Origin: Tichowtungia sp964398915
Lineage (GTDB): Bacteria > Verrucomicrobiota > Kiritimatiellia > Kiritimatiellales > Tichowtungiaceae
Direction of reading: 5' to 3'
DNA: 64,000 bases
Assembly (NCBI GenBank): GCA_964398915.1
Contig: CAYNOR010000007.1
Span: 1 to 64,000, forward strand
Shown: positions 54,625 through 63,919 of the stretch, piece by piece
Layout of the letters: each line of letters opens with the position of its first letter
Position numbering within the stretch: the stretch's first letter is position 1
The notes under the pieces: model-generated
Database searches by the model: none
What the model saw: only the letters and a program-made list of their open reading frames with translations
Told to the model about the DNA's origin: nothing
Made by a program: the position numbers and the translations under genes

Positions 54625-55416
54625 ATGTTTTTCGACACGCATGTCCATTTTGATGATTTCGTGAAAGACGGCACGCTGGAGCCTGTGTTGAAGCGTGCGG
54701 ATATAGCTCATGTTTCGAAGATGATTGCGGTCGGCGGTTCATCAGAGGCGAATGAATTAGCGCAGATGCTGGCTGGAGCTTTCCCGAAGTGTATTTATGC
54801 TGCCGCCGGTTATGACCGGCATATGGCGGGTTCAATTTGCGACATGACCGCACTGCGTGAACTGGCGGCAAACGATGGAACGGTTGCTATCGGCGAAACG
54901 GGCCTCGACTATTTCTACGAACCGGAAAAGGCCAAAGAGCAGCAACGGCTTTTTTTTCAATGTCTGGAAACCGCTATTCATGTTCGCAAGCCGGTGATTG
55001 CCCATACTCGCGACGCGGATGACGACACCCTTTCGATTCTCGCCGATTTTTCCAAACACTGGAAAGGCGATCCGGCCTGTCTTGGTGTGATTCATTGTTT
55101 TACGCGCGACCGGAAGATGGCCGGAGAACTACTCGATCTCGGGTTCCATATCAGTTTCAGCGGTATTGTCACTTTCGCCAATGCCGATCCGTTGCGCGAA
55201 GTGGCGGCGTTTATCCCGGATGACCGGTTGCTGATTGAGACGGATGCTCCGTATCTCGCGCCAGTGCCGCATCGCGGTGAGCGTTGCGAACCTGCCTTTG
55301 TAGTGGATACGGCCAAACGGCTTGCTGAATTACGCGGCTGTGCAGTAGAGTCTCTGGCGAAAACGGTCATGGAGAATGCTGTTCATCTGTTCGGGCTGAA
55401 GGATACAGGGCATTGA
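54625..55416 (+). CDS. TatD-family metal-dependent hydrolase
   Basis: The 263-residue TIM-barrel deoxyribonuclease-like hydrolase has the metal ligands in FFDTHVHFDDF (HxH). Further ligands are GETGLDYFYE, KPVIAHTRDAD, GVIHCFTRD and LLIETDAPYLAP. TatD-family proteins have 3'-5' exonuclease activity. The ATG of MFFDT fits the family start; the frame from 54610 is longer by five codons. It lies 97 bp after the metal pump and is probably separate from it. Confidence 0.93.
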   Translation: MFFDTHVHFDDFVKDGTLEPVLKRADIAHVSKMIAVGGSSEANELAQMLAGAFPKCIYAAAGYDRHMAGSICDMTALRELAANDGTVAIGETGLDYFYEPEKAKEQQRLFFQCLETAIHVRKPVIAHTRDADDDTLSILADFSKHWKGDPACLGVIHCFTRDRKMAGELLDLGFHISFSGIVTFANADPLREVAAFIPDDRLLIETDAPYLAPVPHRGERCEPAFVVDTAKRLAELRGCAVESLAKTVMENAVHLFGLKDTGH

Positions 55417-55466
55417 AGAGTTTAGATTTACGATTAAATGGGCTGGAGTCAGAAAAAGGAGATGGG

Positions 55467-56267
55467 ATGAAGAAAATACTGTTTGTATTGGCCGCACTGT
55501 CAGCCGCTGTTTATGCGCAGGAGCCTGTAAAAGTTAAAGTGACTGGTGAGCGTGTCAGCCTGCGCGCTGTGCCGGATACGAATGCGGTACTGATGGGTCG
55601 TGCGATGCTGGGCGATGAATTGGTTCTTAAAGACAACAGCAATCCGGATTGGGTTGCTGTTTTCCCGCCTGAAACGGTTGATTTCTGGGTGAGCAACGAG
55701 TTTGTCAGCAATAAAACGGTGCAGACGGAGTTGCTTAACGTCCGATCCGGTCCGAGTTTAAGTCATAGCGTTGTCGGAACGGCAAGTAGCGGTACGGTTT
55801 TAAATGTTCGCGGTGAGCTGTCTCAGTGGCTGAAGATTGCACCGACTTCTAACACAGTTATCTGGATCAGTCGTAAATATGTGGACGCGCCCGGATTTAC
55901 GGCGGCTGTTCCGGTGGTTGTTCAGGGGACGCAGACGGTCGCTCAGGTAGGTGCTGAGGCGACGGTTCAGGAGATTATGACGGCCATTTCAGCAACTGCG
56001 CAGAAAAAGCTCACGGTTGATCTTTCTAAAACACAGGGCGTCGATGGATCGTATTACGGTATTCTCCAACCCGCTGACGCTGCGCTGTATAAGCTTGTTG
56101 ATGACCACTTTACCGATGTCATTGTTTGCTATGTGCGGGGGAATGCTGCTCAGATGCAGACTTTTTCCGGCATGAAACTTGAGATTACGGGTAAAACGTA
56201 TTGGGCCGAGGGCTTGGATCTGCCGGTGGCCGTCCCTTCACGTATCCGGCTGATTCCTGAAAAATAA
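55467..56267 (+). CDS. Exported protein with two bacterial SH3 domains
   Basis: The 266-residue protein has a signal peptide (KKILFVLAALSAAVYA). It has two SH3b domains: VKVTGERVSLRAVPDTNAVLMGRA near residue 20 and TELLNVRSGPSLSHSVVGTASSGT near residue 90. The C-terminal ~110 residues (KKLTVDLSKTQGVDGSYYGIL) are beta-rich and probably bind another ligand. AAAGGAG precedes the ATG, and the longer frame from 55413 overlaps tatD. SH3b domains bind peptidoglycan, so a cell-wall role is likely. Confidence 0.85.
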   Translation: MKKILFVLAALSAAVYAQEPVKVKVTGERVSLRAVPDTNAVLMGRAMLGDELVLKDNSNPDWVAVFPPETVDFWVSNEFVSNKTVQTELLNVRSGPSLSHSVVGTASSGTVLNVRGELSQWLKIAPTSNTVIWISRKYVDAPGFTAAVPVVVQGTQTVAQVGAEATVQEIMTAISATAQKKLTVDLSKTQGVDGSYYGILQPADAALYKLVDDHFTDVIVCYVRGNAAQMQTFSGMKLEITGKTYWAEGLDLPVAVPSRIRLIPEK

Positions 56268-56318
56268 AACGTAATGCGTAATGGGGGTCTGTCTTAATTA
56301 CGTATTGCGAATTATTCG

Positions 56319-57260
56319 TTAGTTTAGTTCTGCTTCGCACAGCTCGTAGAAGTTGCAGTTTTTACAAGATGCCGGATCGGCGGCCAGTTCCCATTCCTCT
56401 TTAGGCAGCGGTTGATTACGCTTGCGGTCAAAGTCGACCAGATATTCCGTCATTTCCGCCACCGAATCCTCGATACGTGCTTCGAGCCGTTCAAAATCTT
56501 CGGGTGCAAGTTGGAACGGAGCCACCTGACCTTCGTTAAGGTATTCGACGTAAAGGAACGTATCATTTGGTTTGGCCCGGAATTTTTCGCGGGCCCAGAG
56601 GGCATAAAGCCCCAACTGTTCGCGGTGCGATTCTTTGACCTTTCCCGCTTTCCAGTCGTGAATATGAAACTGCCCGCCGATGCGGTAGGCGTAGTCAGGA
56701 ATTACATACAGTTTGACGCCTTTGAATTCGATACTTTCCGGGTCGCCGCCCATATCCGGGGTCTTTACCGGCAGCTCCTGCTCACGGGTAATATTTCCAA
56801 GTCTCGGGAGGATCTTCTCGATGAAATTGGTGATACAGGTTTTTATCTGACTGCTCATTTGTTCGGCAACGGCTTTTTCGTCACCCATCACGCCGTAATA
56901 ATGCTCTCGCAGACAACAGAACTTTTTTGGATTCTCCTTCCACTCTCCGCGTTTCGATTCTGTCCATTTTTGACGCAGGAAAGGGCGGGCGACGGTCTCG
57001 AAAGCCTCTTCGGCGGTGATGGGATGATCTGCCTGATGCTGACGCAGAACGCGCATGACCGAGTTTTCGGCAGCCTGCCCCATTAGTCCCCAGCGATTAT
57101 CCATCTTGTTGAGCTGGTAGGCCTTTTTTGTTATTGGCGCGGCGGTTTTCTCCCAGCCGCCCCACATGCCGTATTTGTTCCAGAAGCGCCGCCGGCGGCA
57201 TTCGTCGAAATCTGCCGCCGCGCTGAATGACCATGAAAAGGTGTTTTCCAGTTTTCCCAT
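56319..57260 (-). CDS. PD-(D/E)xK nuclease, RecB/Cas4-like
   Basis: The 313-residue protein has an N-terminal SFSAAADFDECRRRRFWNKY block, a D/DWK core (VIPDYAYRIGG, HIHDWKAGKV, then REQLGLYALWAREKF) and a C-terminal CKNCNFYELCE. One N-terminal and three C-terminal cysteines fit the 4Fe-4S cluster of Cas4 and AddB nucleases. It is probably a DNA exonuclease of repair type. I start at MGKLENTFSW; the longer frame adds 12 residues. No CRISPR array or other Cas gene is in the window, so a Cas4 role is not supported. Confidence 0.88.
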   Translation of the reverse strand: MGKLENTFSWSFSAAADFDECRRRRFWNKYGMWGGWEKTAAPITKKAYQLNKMDNRWGLMGQAAENSVMRVLRQHQADHPITAEEAFETVARPFLRQKWTESKRGEWKENPKKFCCLREHYYGVMGDEKAVAEQMSSQIKTCITNFIEKILPRLGNITREQELPVKTPDMGGDPESIEFKGVKLYVIPDYAYRIGGQFHIHDWKAGKVKESHREQLGLYALWAREKFRAKPNDTFLYVEYLNEGQVAPFQLAPEDFERLEARIEDSVAEMTEYLVDFDRKRNQPLPKEEWELAADPASCKNCNFYELCEAELN

Positions 57261-57329
57261 GCGGTGGAATGTAGCCGTAACGGCTCGAATAATCAAAGAA
57301 TAAGGGGCTCGGGTCGGGGTGTTTATTGG

Positions 57330-57962
57330 TTATTTTGCCGCTTGCTGCATGAAAAAGTTAGTGCGTTTTTCACAGCCGATCGTAGTGCTTTCATTGTGAC
57401 CGGCATGGACGGTGACATCGTCGGGCAGGACGGCCAGCTTTTTGAGGGATTGCGCGAGGATGCGTCCGTCGCCGCCGGGCAGATCGGTGCGTCCGCAGGT
57501 GCCTTTAAAGAGCGTGTCACCGGTAAAGATGACCTTTTCCTGCTCAAAGTAGTAGCAGACGCATCCTTTGGTATGACCGGGAGTTTCCAAACATTGGAAA
57601 CTTAAATCGGCAATGATCCAGTCCTTGGATGTTTCCGGATGAATGAATTTGGTGGAGGGTTTTCCGGGGACGGGGTAGTAAGGCGGGATTTGGTTTTGCT
57701 GGCCAAAAGCCCATCTGTAATCTTCAGCATGGATATAAACCGGGGCGGGGCGGGCGGCGTGCAGATCGGCGAGGGCACAGAGGTGGTCGGCGTGACCATG
57801 AGTCAGCAGATAGGCGGCAACGGTGAGTCCGTTGCTTTTCAGAACGGCTTCGATACTGGAGGCGTCATGACCCGGGTCGATGACGAGCGCTTGTTTTGCG
57901 TCGCCCCAAACGATGGCGCAGTTCACTTCAAAGGGGCCTACGGATAGAATTTTAATATTCAT
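57330..57962 (-). CDS. MBL-fold hydrolase, glyoxalase II-like
   Basis: The 210-residue protein has the THGHADHL zinc motif near residue 53, ETPGHTKGCVCYY, FTGDTLFKGTCGRTD and a late HAGHNESTTIGCEK. The order and length match the short glyoxalase II-like hydrolases of many bacteria, which cleave thioesters. The ATG of MNIKILSVG is preferred over one nine codons earlier. A perfect iterated palindrome (57585) encodes FQCLE before TPGHT. Confidence 0.93.
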   Translation of the reverse strand: MNIKILSVGPFEVNCAIVWGDAKQALVIDPGHDASSIEAVLKSNGLTVAAYLLTHGHADHLCALADLHAARPAPVYIHAEDYRWAFGQQNQIPPYYPVPGKPSTKFIHPETSKDWIIADLSFQCLETPGHTKGCVCYYFEQEKVIFTGDTLFKGTCGRTDLPGGDGRILAQSLKKLAVLPDDVTVHAGHNESTTIGCEKRTNFFMQQAAK

Positions 57963-58132
57963 ACGGGGGAGAATAAGCAAGGCAGGCACGGTATAAAAGC
58001 GGGAATGGAAAAAATATCACTATATCACTCAAGTTTTGTCGGTTCGGTGGTTGACATGCCCGAGTCATTTCAGCACCTTATGCAGAATTTTAACCGGATT
58101 CGATGACTGGGAACTTAATGGAGGACTGTAAA

Positions 58133-59941
58133 ATGACGGCACCGACGAAAAATACGAAGCTGCTCAACTGGGTGGCGGAAGTTGAAAAGATGTGTACGCC
58201 TGACCATGTGGTCTGGTGTGATGGTTCAAAAAAAGAATACGACAGCCTGATGGCGGAAATGGTGGCCAGCGGCACGGCGATTAAGCTGAACGAAAAGAAA
58301 CGTCCGAACAGCTTTGCCTTTAACTCTGATCCGTCTGACGTGGCGCGTGTGGAAAACCGCACCTACATTGCTTCTGTCAAACAGGAAGATGCCGGGCCGA
58401 CCAATAACTGGATTGATCCGGTTGAACTCAAGAAGACGATGACGGCACTTTACAAAGGCTGCATGAAGGGCCGTACAATGTATGTAATCCCTTTCTCAAT
58501 GGGTCCGATCGGTTCGCCGATCTCTAAAAACGCCATCGAAATCACAGACTCTCCGTATGTTGTGTGCAACATGCACATCATGACCCGCGTTAGTCATAAC
58601 GTGCTGAGACTGATCGACGAAACCGATGAGTTTATTCCTTGTCTGCATTCGGTCGGCGCTCCGCTCGAGCCCGGTCAGAAAGACAGCCGCTGGCCGTGTG
58701 CTCCGATTGAACAGAAATATATTGCCCACTTCACGGACGAGAACCTGATCTGGTCTTACGGTTCCGGTTATGGAGGAAACGCACTGCTCGGCAAGAAATG
58801 CCTGGCGTTGCGGATTGCATCCAATATGGCCCGTCATGAAGGCTGGATGGCCGAGCATATGCTTATTCTACGCTTTACCAGTCCGGAAGGTAAAAAATTC
58901 CATATCGCGGCGGCATTCCCGTCAGCTTGCGGAAAAACGAATCTGGCAATGCTTCAGTCTACCGTTCCGGGCTGGAAAGTAGAAACGATTGGTGACGATA
59001 TCGCGTGGATGAAACCGGGTAAAGACGGACGTCTCTACGCGATCAATCCGGAAGCCGGTTTCTTTGGCGTGGCTCCGGGAACCAGCCAGCAATCCAACCC
59101 GATGGCGCTGGAAAGCTGCCGCAAGGATGCAATCTTCACCAATGTCGTCGTTACCGAAGATCTCGACGTATGGTGGGAAGATATGGGCGTAGACTGTGCC
59201 GGGGGGACGGACTGGAAGAATAATCCGTGGAAGCCTGGTATGAAAGATGCGGACGGCAAAAAGATCCTCGGTGCGCATCCTAACAGCCGATTCACTGCAC
59301 GGGCTGCACTTTGTCCTGTGATCTGTGAAGATTGGGAAAATCCGGCCGGTGTGCCGATTGATATCTTTGTGTTCGGCGGACGCCGCACGACCACGATGCC
59401 CTTGGTTCATGAAGCACGTGATTTCAATCACGGTGTTTATATGGGTGCAACGGCGGCTTCCGAAGCGACTGCGGCTGCTTTGGACGTGAAATCGGCCATC
59501 CGTTTTGATCCTTTCGCTATGACTCCGTTCATTGGCTATCATGCCGGCGAATACATCAAGCATTGGTTTGATATGGGTGACACGCTGGGCAATAAAGCGC
59601 CTCGTTGCTTCTATGTCAACTGGTTCCGTAAAGACAAAGACGGCAAATGGCTATGGCCCGGCTTTGGCGACAACAGCCGTGTCCTGAAATGGATGTGTGA
59701 TCGTGTTGAAGGTAAGGTTGAGGCTCGTGAAACCGCAATCGGCCTTATGCCGATTGACGGCGATTTGCCCCTCGACGGTCTGGATATTTCAGCCGCTGAC
59801 TGGGCTGAGTTGATGAAAGTAGATAACGAGCTGTTTAAGGCTACTGTTACGGATGCAGAAAAGTATCTAGCGACTTTTGGTGACAAGTTGCCAGCCCGCA
59901 TGACGGAGCAACTGAAGGCTCTGAAAGCACGTTTGGGCTGA
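58133..59941 (+). CDS. pckG: Phosphoenolpyruvate carboxykinase (GTP)
   Basis: The 602-residue enzyme converts oxaloacetate and GTP to PEP in gluconeogenesis. The GTP-type kinase loop AAFPSACGKTNLAML has the reactive Cys typical of PckG. PFSMGPIGSPISKNAIEIT and FVFGGRRTTTMPLVHEA are also family blocks. GGAGG (58120-58124), 8 nt before the ATG, decides this start over ATGs at 58103 and 58118. A strong terminator follows. Confidence 0.97.
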   Translation: MTAPTKNTKLLNWVAEVEKMCTPDHVVWCDGSKKEYDSLMAEMVASGTAIKLNEKKRPNSFAFNSDPSDVARVENRTYIASVKQEDAGPTNNWIDPVELKKTMTALYKGCMKGRTMYVIPFSMGPIGSPISKNAIEITDSPYVVCNMHIMTRVSHNVLRLIDETDEFIPCLHSVGAPLEPGQKDSRWPCAPIEQKYIAHFTDENLIWSYGSGYGGNALLGKKCLALRIASNMARHEGWMAEHMLILRFTSPEGKKFHIAAAFPSACGKTNLAMLQSTVPGWKVETIGDDIAWMKPGKDGRLYAINPEAGFFGVAPGTSQQSNPMALESCRKDAIFTNVVVTEDLDVWWEDMGVDCAGGTDWKNNPWKPGMKDADGKKILGAHPNSRFTARAALCPVICEDWENPAGVPIDIFVFGGRRTTTMPLVHEARDFNHGVYMGATAASEATAAALDVKSAIRFDPFAMTPFIGYHAGEYIKHWFDMGDTLGNKAPRCFYVNWFRKDKDGKWLWPGFGDNSRVLKWMCDRVEGKVEARETAIGLMPIDGDLPLDGLDISAADWAELMKVDNELFKATVTDAEKYLATFGDKLPARMTEQLKALKARLG

Positions 59942-59966
59942 TTTCCTGAACGGCTAAGAAGCTCAA

Positions 59967-60001
59967 CGGCACCCTGCATTATGCGGGGTGCCGTTTTTTT
60001 T
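59967..60001 (+). terminator. Strong rho-independent terminator of pckG
   Basis: CGGCACCC and GGGTGCCG form an 8-bp stem, extended by TGC/GCG around the loop, and are followed by eight T. The minus-strand kinase gene ends in the same T run, but the hairpin has no T run in its direction. Confidence 0.9.
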
Positions 60002-61130
60002 AGCTGAGGCGAGGAAAGGCGAGTGTAACGATTGCGCCGGTTCCGGCGGCATTATTAGCGAGAATAAGCGATCCGCCATGCGCTTCCACAATGTTTTTGG
60101 TTATGAAAAGACCCAGCCCCATCCCGCCGGATTCGCCTTTGGTTGTATAATATTTAGTCTGCAAGTCGGCGATTTTGTTGGGTGGGAATCCTCCGCCGTT
60201 GTCCTCGACTTCAACCAGTGCGCGACCGCCATCAATACGCCAGCAGATATTGATAACACCGCCGGACGCCGGCAGAGCTTCAATGGCGTTGCCGACAATA
60301 TTCTGAATCGAACGGAAAATCTGTACGTTATCGCCTTCGATGAGGCAGTCGGCCGGTCCGGAGACCATATTTACCTGCGCAGATTTTCCCATGGCCAGAG
60401 TTTTGGCGTTGCCGGCTACTTCGGTTACGAGGTCGCCAAGCGATAATCTTTTGATGGACGAGTCGGCTCGTTTTGAGCGTTCGCGCCACAGCGTGAGCAT
60501 ATCGCGGCAGCGGGAAACACTTTTTTCGATCTGCTCAAGATACCCGACATTGAGTTCCTTGCCCTGGATTTTTTTATCCTTGATGTCTTTGATCAGAATC
60601 TGGACGTAGCCGTTGATCACACTGAGAGGGTTGCCGAGGTCGTGTACAAATTCAGAGGATTCTTCGCCGAGTGAGGCCAGTTTTTCTTTGGCGTTGAGTT
60701 GTTCCTGCAACTGGGCTGTTAGATTTTCAAGGTGATCGGTAGCGGCAACTTGTTTCCGGTTGATTTTTGTGCGCTGAACGTACCCGGCGACAATTTCGCG
60801 GATTTCATCCGTATCGAAAGGCTTTTTGATGTAGTCGGTGGCGCCGTGGCGAATGGCTTCTTGCGCGGTTTCAAGCGACCCGAATCCGGTGAGCATGATG
60901 ATGGAAACCTGCTTGTCGATAGCCCGGATTTCTTTGAGGCCCTGGATTCCGGTTTTTCCCGGCATTTTAATGTCGGTAATAATGCAGTCCGGAGAAGATA
61001 CTTTCAGGGAGGCTACGCCTTTATCCACCGAGTCAACGCAGGTCACATCGTACGTGTCTTTAAAGAGGAATCGGAGACTTTCGCGCGGGCCGAGTTCATC
61101 ATCAATTACAAGCAACCGGTCTTTTGACAT
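60000..61130 (-). CDS. Receiver-histidine kinase protein (inverted hybrid)
   Basis: The 376-residue cytosolic protein has a receiver first (acidic DDE at 10-12, Asp53, Lys103) and a kinase behind it. The H-box EFVHDLGNPLSVINGY carries His163. The N box is QNIVGNAIEALP, with G boxes DNGGGFP and GMGLGLFI. There is no membrane helix. Such RR-HK proteins receive phosphate at the receiver and regulate or phosphorylate another protein. It starts 9 bp after the FadL-like gene and is probably co-transcribed with it. Confidence 0.93.
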   Translation of the reverse strand: MSKDRLLVIDDELGPRESLRFLFKDTYDVTCVDSVDKGVASLKVSSPDCIITDIKMPGKTGIQGLKEIRAIDKQVSIIMLTGFGSLETAQEAIRHGATDYIKKPFDTDEIREIVAGYVQRTKINRKQVAATDHLENLTAQLQEQLNAKEKLASLGEESSEFVHDLGNPLSVINGYVQILIKDIKDKKIQGKELNVGYLEQIEKSVSRCRDMLTLWRERSKRADSSIKRLSLGDLVTEVAGNAKTLAMGKSAQVNMVSGPADCLIEGDNVQIFRSIQNIVGNAIEALPASGGVINICWRIDGGRALVEVEDNGGGFPPNKIADLQTKYYTTKGESGGMGLGLFITKNIVEAHGGSLILANNAAGTGAIVTLAFPRLS

Positions 61131-61139
61131 TTGGATCTC

Positions 61140-62372
61140 CTAGAATTTGTAACCGTAGGAAAGGGCGAGTAGGTGTACGTTGTAGTCGTATTCGCCATTA
61201 TGGGCAGCGGTATTGTTACCGCTGATGTTGCGTCCGTCAAACAATCCATAGGCGTAACCCAAATCAATGGCGTGATGATCGATTTCGTATCCGAGACCGA
61301 AAGAAATCACCCCTTGGTTTTCATCCGGGCCGAGCGGACCGTAGGTTTTTTCAGGGGTTGGGTTTTGCAGATACATAAACCCGGAACGGAGCGTCCATCG
61401 TGGTTTAAAATCCCATTCCGCACCGACGCCGGCTGTCCAGGTATCTTTCAAATTCTGAGCCGTTGTGGAGTTCCATAGTGGTCCTGGACGGGAGTCTTTG
61501 ATTTTCAGGTTCTGGTAAGTTGAAAATTCAAGCCATTCAACGTCGACCTCGGCGCGGAGCGTATCTGTGAACTCAATTCCGTACGCCAGACCCACGACGG
61601 TGGGATATTCGATTTGTGCACTGACATCGCTGGTTCCAGCCCCATCAACTTTATTATCGCCATGATAAACAATATCGACTGGCGAGCGGTAAGTTAGTGC
61701 AAGGCGTTGCCGTTTTGTCATCTTCCAGGTTGCTGCTGCATTCCAGCCAAGAGCATCGCCGTCAGCAGTCAATTTTGATTTCGTTCCGTTTGGAATAAAG
61801 AAAGGAAACCCCGCGAATCCGTTGAGTATAGTTTCCTGCTTCACCTCTCCATAATAAATATCGGCACCAACACCAACCGAGAGCGAGTCGGTTAATCGCA
61901 TGGAAAAATTCGGGGTGAAGTCTGCGACTGACATGCTTCCGGCATACGAAACGTTATTCCGGGCAAAAAAACTGTCTTCGCCCCAATCGACGGAACGGCC
62001 GTACGGGACATAAACGGATAGACCAACAGCATACTTGCCTTCTTTAAACGGAACAGCGGCGGAGAACCCGGGGATGGCGAAGAAAGGATTTTCTGTTTGA
62101 TCAGAGCCTGCGGCATTTTTAAACGAGGTACTGCCGTAACCGAAGGTTGTGTTGTATTGAACCATCGGCTGTTTCAGGTCAACGAGGTTTGCCGAGTTAT
62201 GGATCGTTGCATTGGCATCATCGGCGAAAGCACGGTGTCCGCCGAATGCACCAATGGCGCGCGCACCTTCAGGGGGATTGCGGTATCCGTCCGCGAGCAA
62301 AATAGATGAAATAAGAAACGTCGAGAAGAAGACCAGAATGGATACCTTTGCCAGACGAAGTTTACTGATCAT
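61140..62372 (-). CDS. FadL/OmpP1-type outer-membrane porin
   Basis: The 410-residue protein has a signal peptide (VSILVFFSTFLISSILLADG). NPPEGARAIGAFGGHRAFADDANATIHNSANLV in parts is the N-terminal plug of FadL-type porins. YVPYGRSVDWGED and GADIYYGEVKQE continue the barrel, which ends at a C-terminal Phe. The family imports long-chain fatty acids or aromatic hydrocarbons. It precedes the receiver-histidine kinase by 9 bp, so the two may be jointly regulated. Confidence 0.88.
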   Translation of the reverse strand: MISKLRLAKVSILVFFSTFLISSILLADGYRNPPEGARAIGAFGGHRAFADDANATIHNSANLVDLKQPMVQYNTTFGYGSTSFKNAAGSDQTENPFFAIPGFSAAVPFKEGKYAVGLSVYVPYGRSVDWGEDSFFARNNVSYAGSMSVADFTPNFSMRLTDSLSVGVGADIYYGEVKQETILNGFAGFPFFIPNGTKSKLTADGDALGWNAAATWKMTKRQRLALTYRSPVDIVYHGDNKVDGAGTSDVSAQIEYPTVVGLAYGIEFTDTLRAEVDVEWLEFSTYQNLKIKDSRPGPLWNSTTAQNLKDTWTAGVGAEWDFKPRWTLRSGFMYLQNPTPEKTYGPLGPDENQGVISFGLGYEIDHHAIDLGYAYGLFDGRNISGNNTAAHNGEYDYNVHLLALSYGYKF

Positions 62373-62686
62373 GCCTTAAGCTCTCCCTGTATTTTTTGAT
62401 TTGCCTGCAAGTTCCATACAAAAGTCGGGGCAGTCTAGTTTCGGTTTAGCAATATTTCCATATAAAAAATCAGTTATGTACAGAAATGAACAGGGGTGGA
62501 GCATGCTTCATTGTAAAGTTGTATCACTCTTCTGAGGGGTGCGTATTTGTTCACATTGGTTCCGAGATAACTTGATTCGGAATTTATATGCGTTTTCTTC
62601 ATAAACTAAGTGTACAAATCTGTACATCTTCATTAATCTCCGCTGGACATTTTTGAACACCCTGTATTTTACAGACTGGAGATTAA
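62373..62686. other. AT-rich intergenic region before the ketosynthase
   Basis: There is no gene in these 314 bp. The region holds an operator-like repeat at 62611 and must contain the divergent promoters of the FadL-like gene and the ketosynthase. Composition shifts to lower G+C here and stays low to the window end. Confidence 0.5.
62611..62626. promoter_or_regulatory. Possible operator TGTACA-N4-TGTACA
   Basis: Two TGTACA palindromes are 4 bp apart, about 60 bp before the ketosynthase start. No cognate regulator is in the window. Confidence 0.35.
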
Positions 62687-63919
62687 GTGGATACACAACC
62701 GCGGGTAGTAGTTACAGGAATGGGCGTGGTTGCCCCCAACGGAATCGGTCTCGATGCTTTTTGGGATTCATTAATCCATTGCAAAAGCGGTATCGGGCCC
62801 ATCACCCTTTTTGATGTGACGGATTATCCGTTAAAAATTGCTGGAGAGATCCGAGGTTTTGATCTTCGCAACTATATGGATGTGGCATGCAAGTCCTACC
62901 GACTAGCCCGACAAACTCAGTTAGCCTTGGTGGCTTTTAAGCAAGTAATGGAACATTCTGGGTTGGTTAAAGAATCGATAGATAAGCCGTTGGCGCTGGT
63001 TTTAGGGATATCTAGCGGTGGGGCAGATATTATTGAAAAGGCAAAAGAAATCATCATGACCAAAGGGGCAGATCGGGTTAGACCATATATGGTTGGTGCT
63101 TGCCAGCCTCATGCAATTGGTGCCGCTCTAGTTCAGTATTTTGGAATTCAAAGCTCAGTAATTACCGTATCGGAGGCGTGTCCATCCGGGTTAGAAGCTG
63201 TAGTTATGGCCACAAGAATGATTCAGGACGGGCGTGTTGATTTTGTTGTAGTGGGTGGAGCAGATTCTCCTTTAAGCAATACAGGTGTTGCAGGGTTTGC
63301 TGCGGCGGGAATACCCTCCTTGTCTCAAGATTTCCCTCCAGAAGAAGTGAGTAGGCCATTTGATGCCAAACGGAGTGGAGTAGTGCTTTCGGAGGGGGCT
63401 GGGTTTTTAGTTCTTGAGCGACTAGATTCTGCCTTGGCTCGTGGAGCAACGCCGTATATGGAAATTCTTGGTGGAGCTACCATTTCTGATACTCCTAAAG
63501 CCGATAATATGGGAGGACTGCTACATTCAATGAATATGGCAATGAAAAATGTGGGAATCTATCCAGATCAAGTTGATTATATTTGTGCAAATGCGGTTAG
63601 TGATCCGGATGGTGATAAAACTGAAACGGCGTTAATTAAAAAGTGTTTTGGACCGCGGGCATATCAACTTCCTGTTAGCTCTATTCGAGGTGTTATTGGG
63701 CATTCGCTTTCTGCGGCTGGAATGTTTCAGTTGATAACATGTGCACTAATTATGAAACACCAATTAATTGCACCAACTGCGAATCTTCGTTATCCAGATC
63801 CCGAATGCGATTTGGATTATGTTCCATTGGTTCCTCGACCAGCGAAGATAGACGTTGCTTTGGTCAACTCTCACGGTATTGGAGGAGAGAATTGTACTGT
63901 TATTGTTAAGAGAGTCTAA
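62687..63919 (+). CDS. Beta-ketoacyl synthase with atypical active site
   Basis: The 410-residue protein has the length and order of FabF-type ketosynthases (VVVTGMGVVAPNGIGLDAFW near the start). The nucleophile Cys165 is present in SEACPSGLEA. The first catalytic His is replaced by Asn302 in ICANAVSD. The usual Lys is Arg334, and the second His is kept (His339 in VIGHSL). A Cys-Asn-His set is not the standard Cys-His-His of FabF and suggests a specialised or non-elongating role. The start is GTG, with GGAG upstream. G+C content is lower than upstream genes. The next gene overlaps by one base. Confidence 0.9.
   Translation: MDTQPRVVVTGMGVVAPNGIGLDAFWDSLIHCKSGIGPITLFDVTDYPLKIAGEIRGFDLRNYMDVACKSYRLARQTQLALVAFKQVMEHSGLVKESIDKPLALVLGISSGGADIIEKAKEIIMTKGADRVRPYMVGACQPHAIGAALVQYFGIQSSVITVSEACPSGLEAVVMATRMIQDGRVDFVVVGGADSPLSNTGVAGFAAAGIPSLSQDFPPEEVSRPFDAKRSGVVLSEGAGFLVLERLDSALARGATPYMEILGGATISDTPKADNMGGLLHSMNMAMKNVGIYPDQVDYICANAVSDPDGDKTETALIKKCFGPRAYQLPVSSIRGVIGHSLSAAGMFQLITCALIMKHQLIAPTANLRYPDPECDLDYVPLVPRPAKIDVALVNSHGIGGENCTVIVKRV

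Noticed and set aside
56319..57260. Cas4 of a CRISPR system
   Set aside because: No repeat-spacer array or other Cas gene is visible in the window; a RecB-like repair nuclease fits better.
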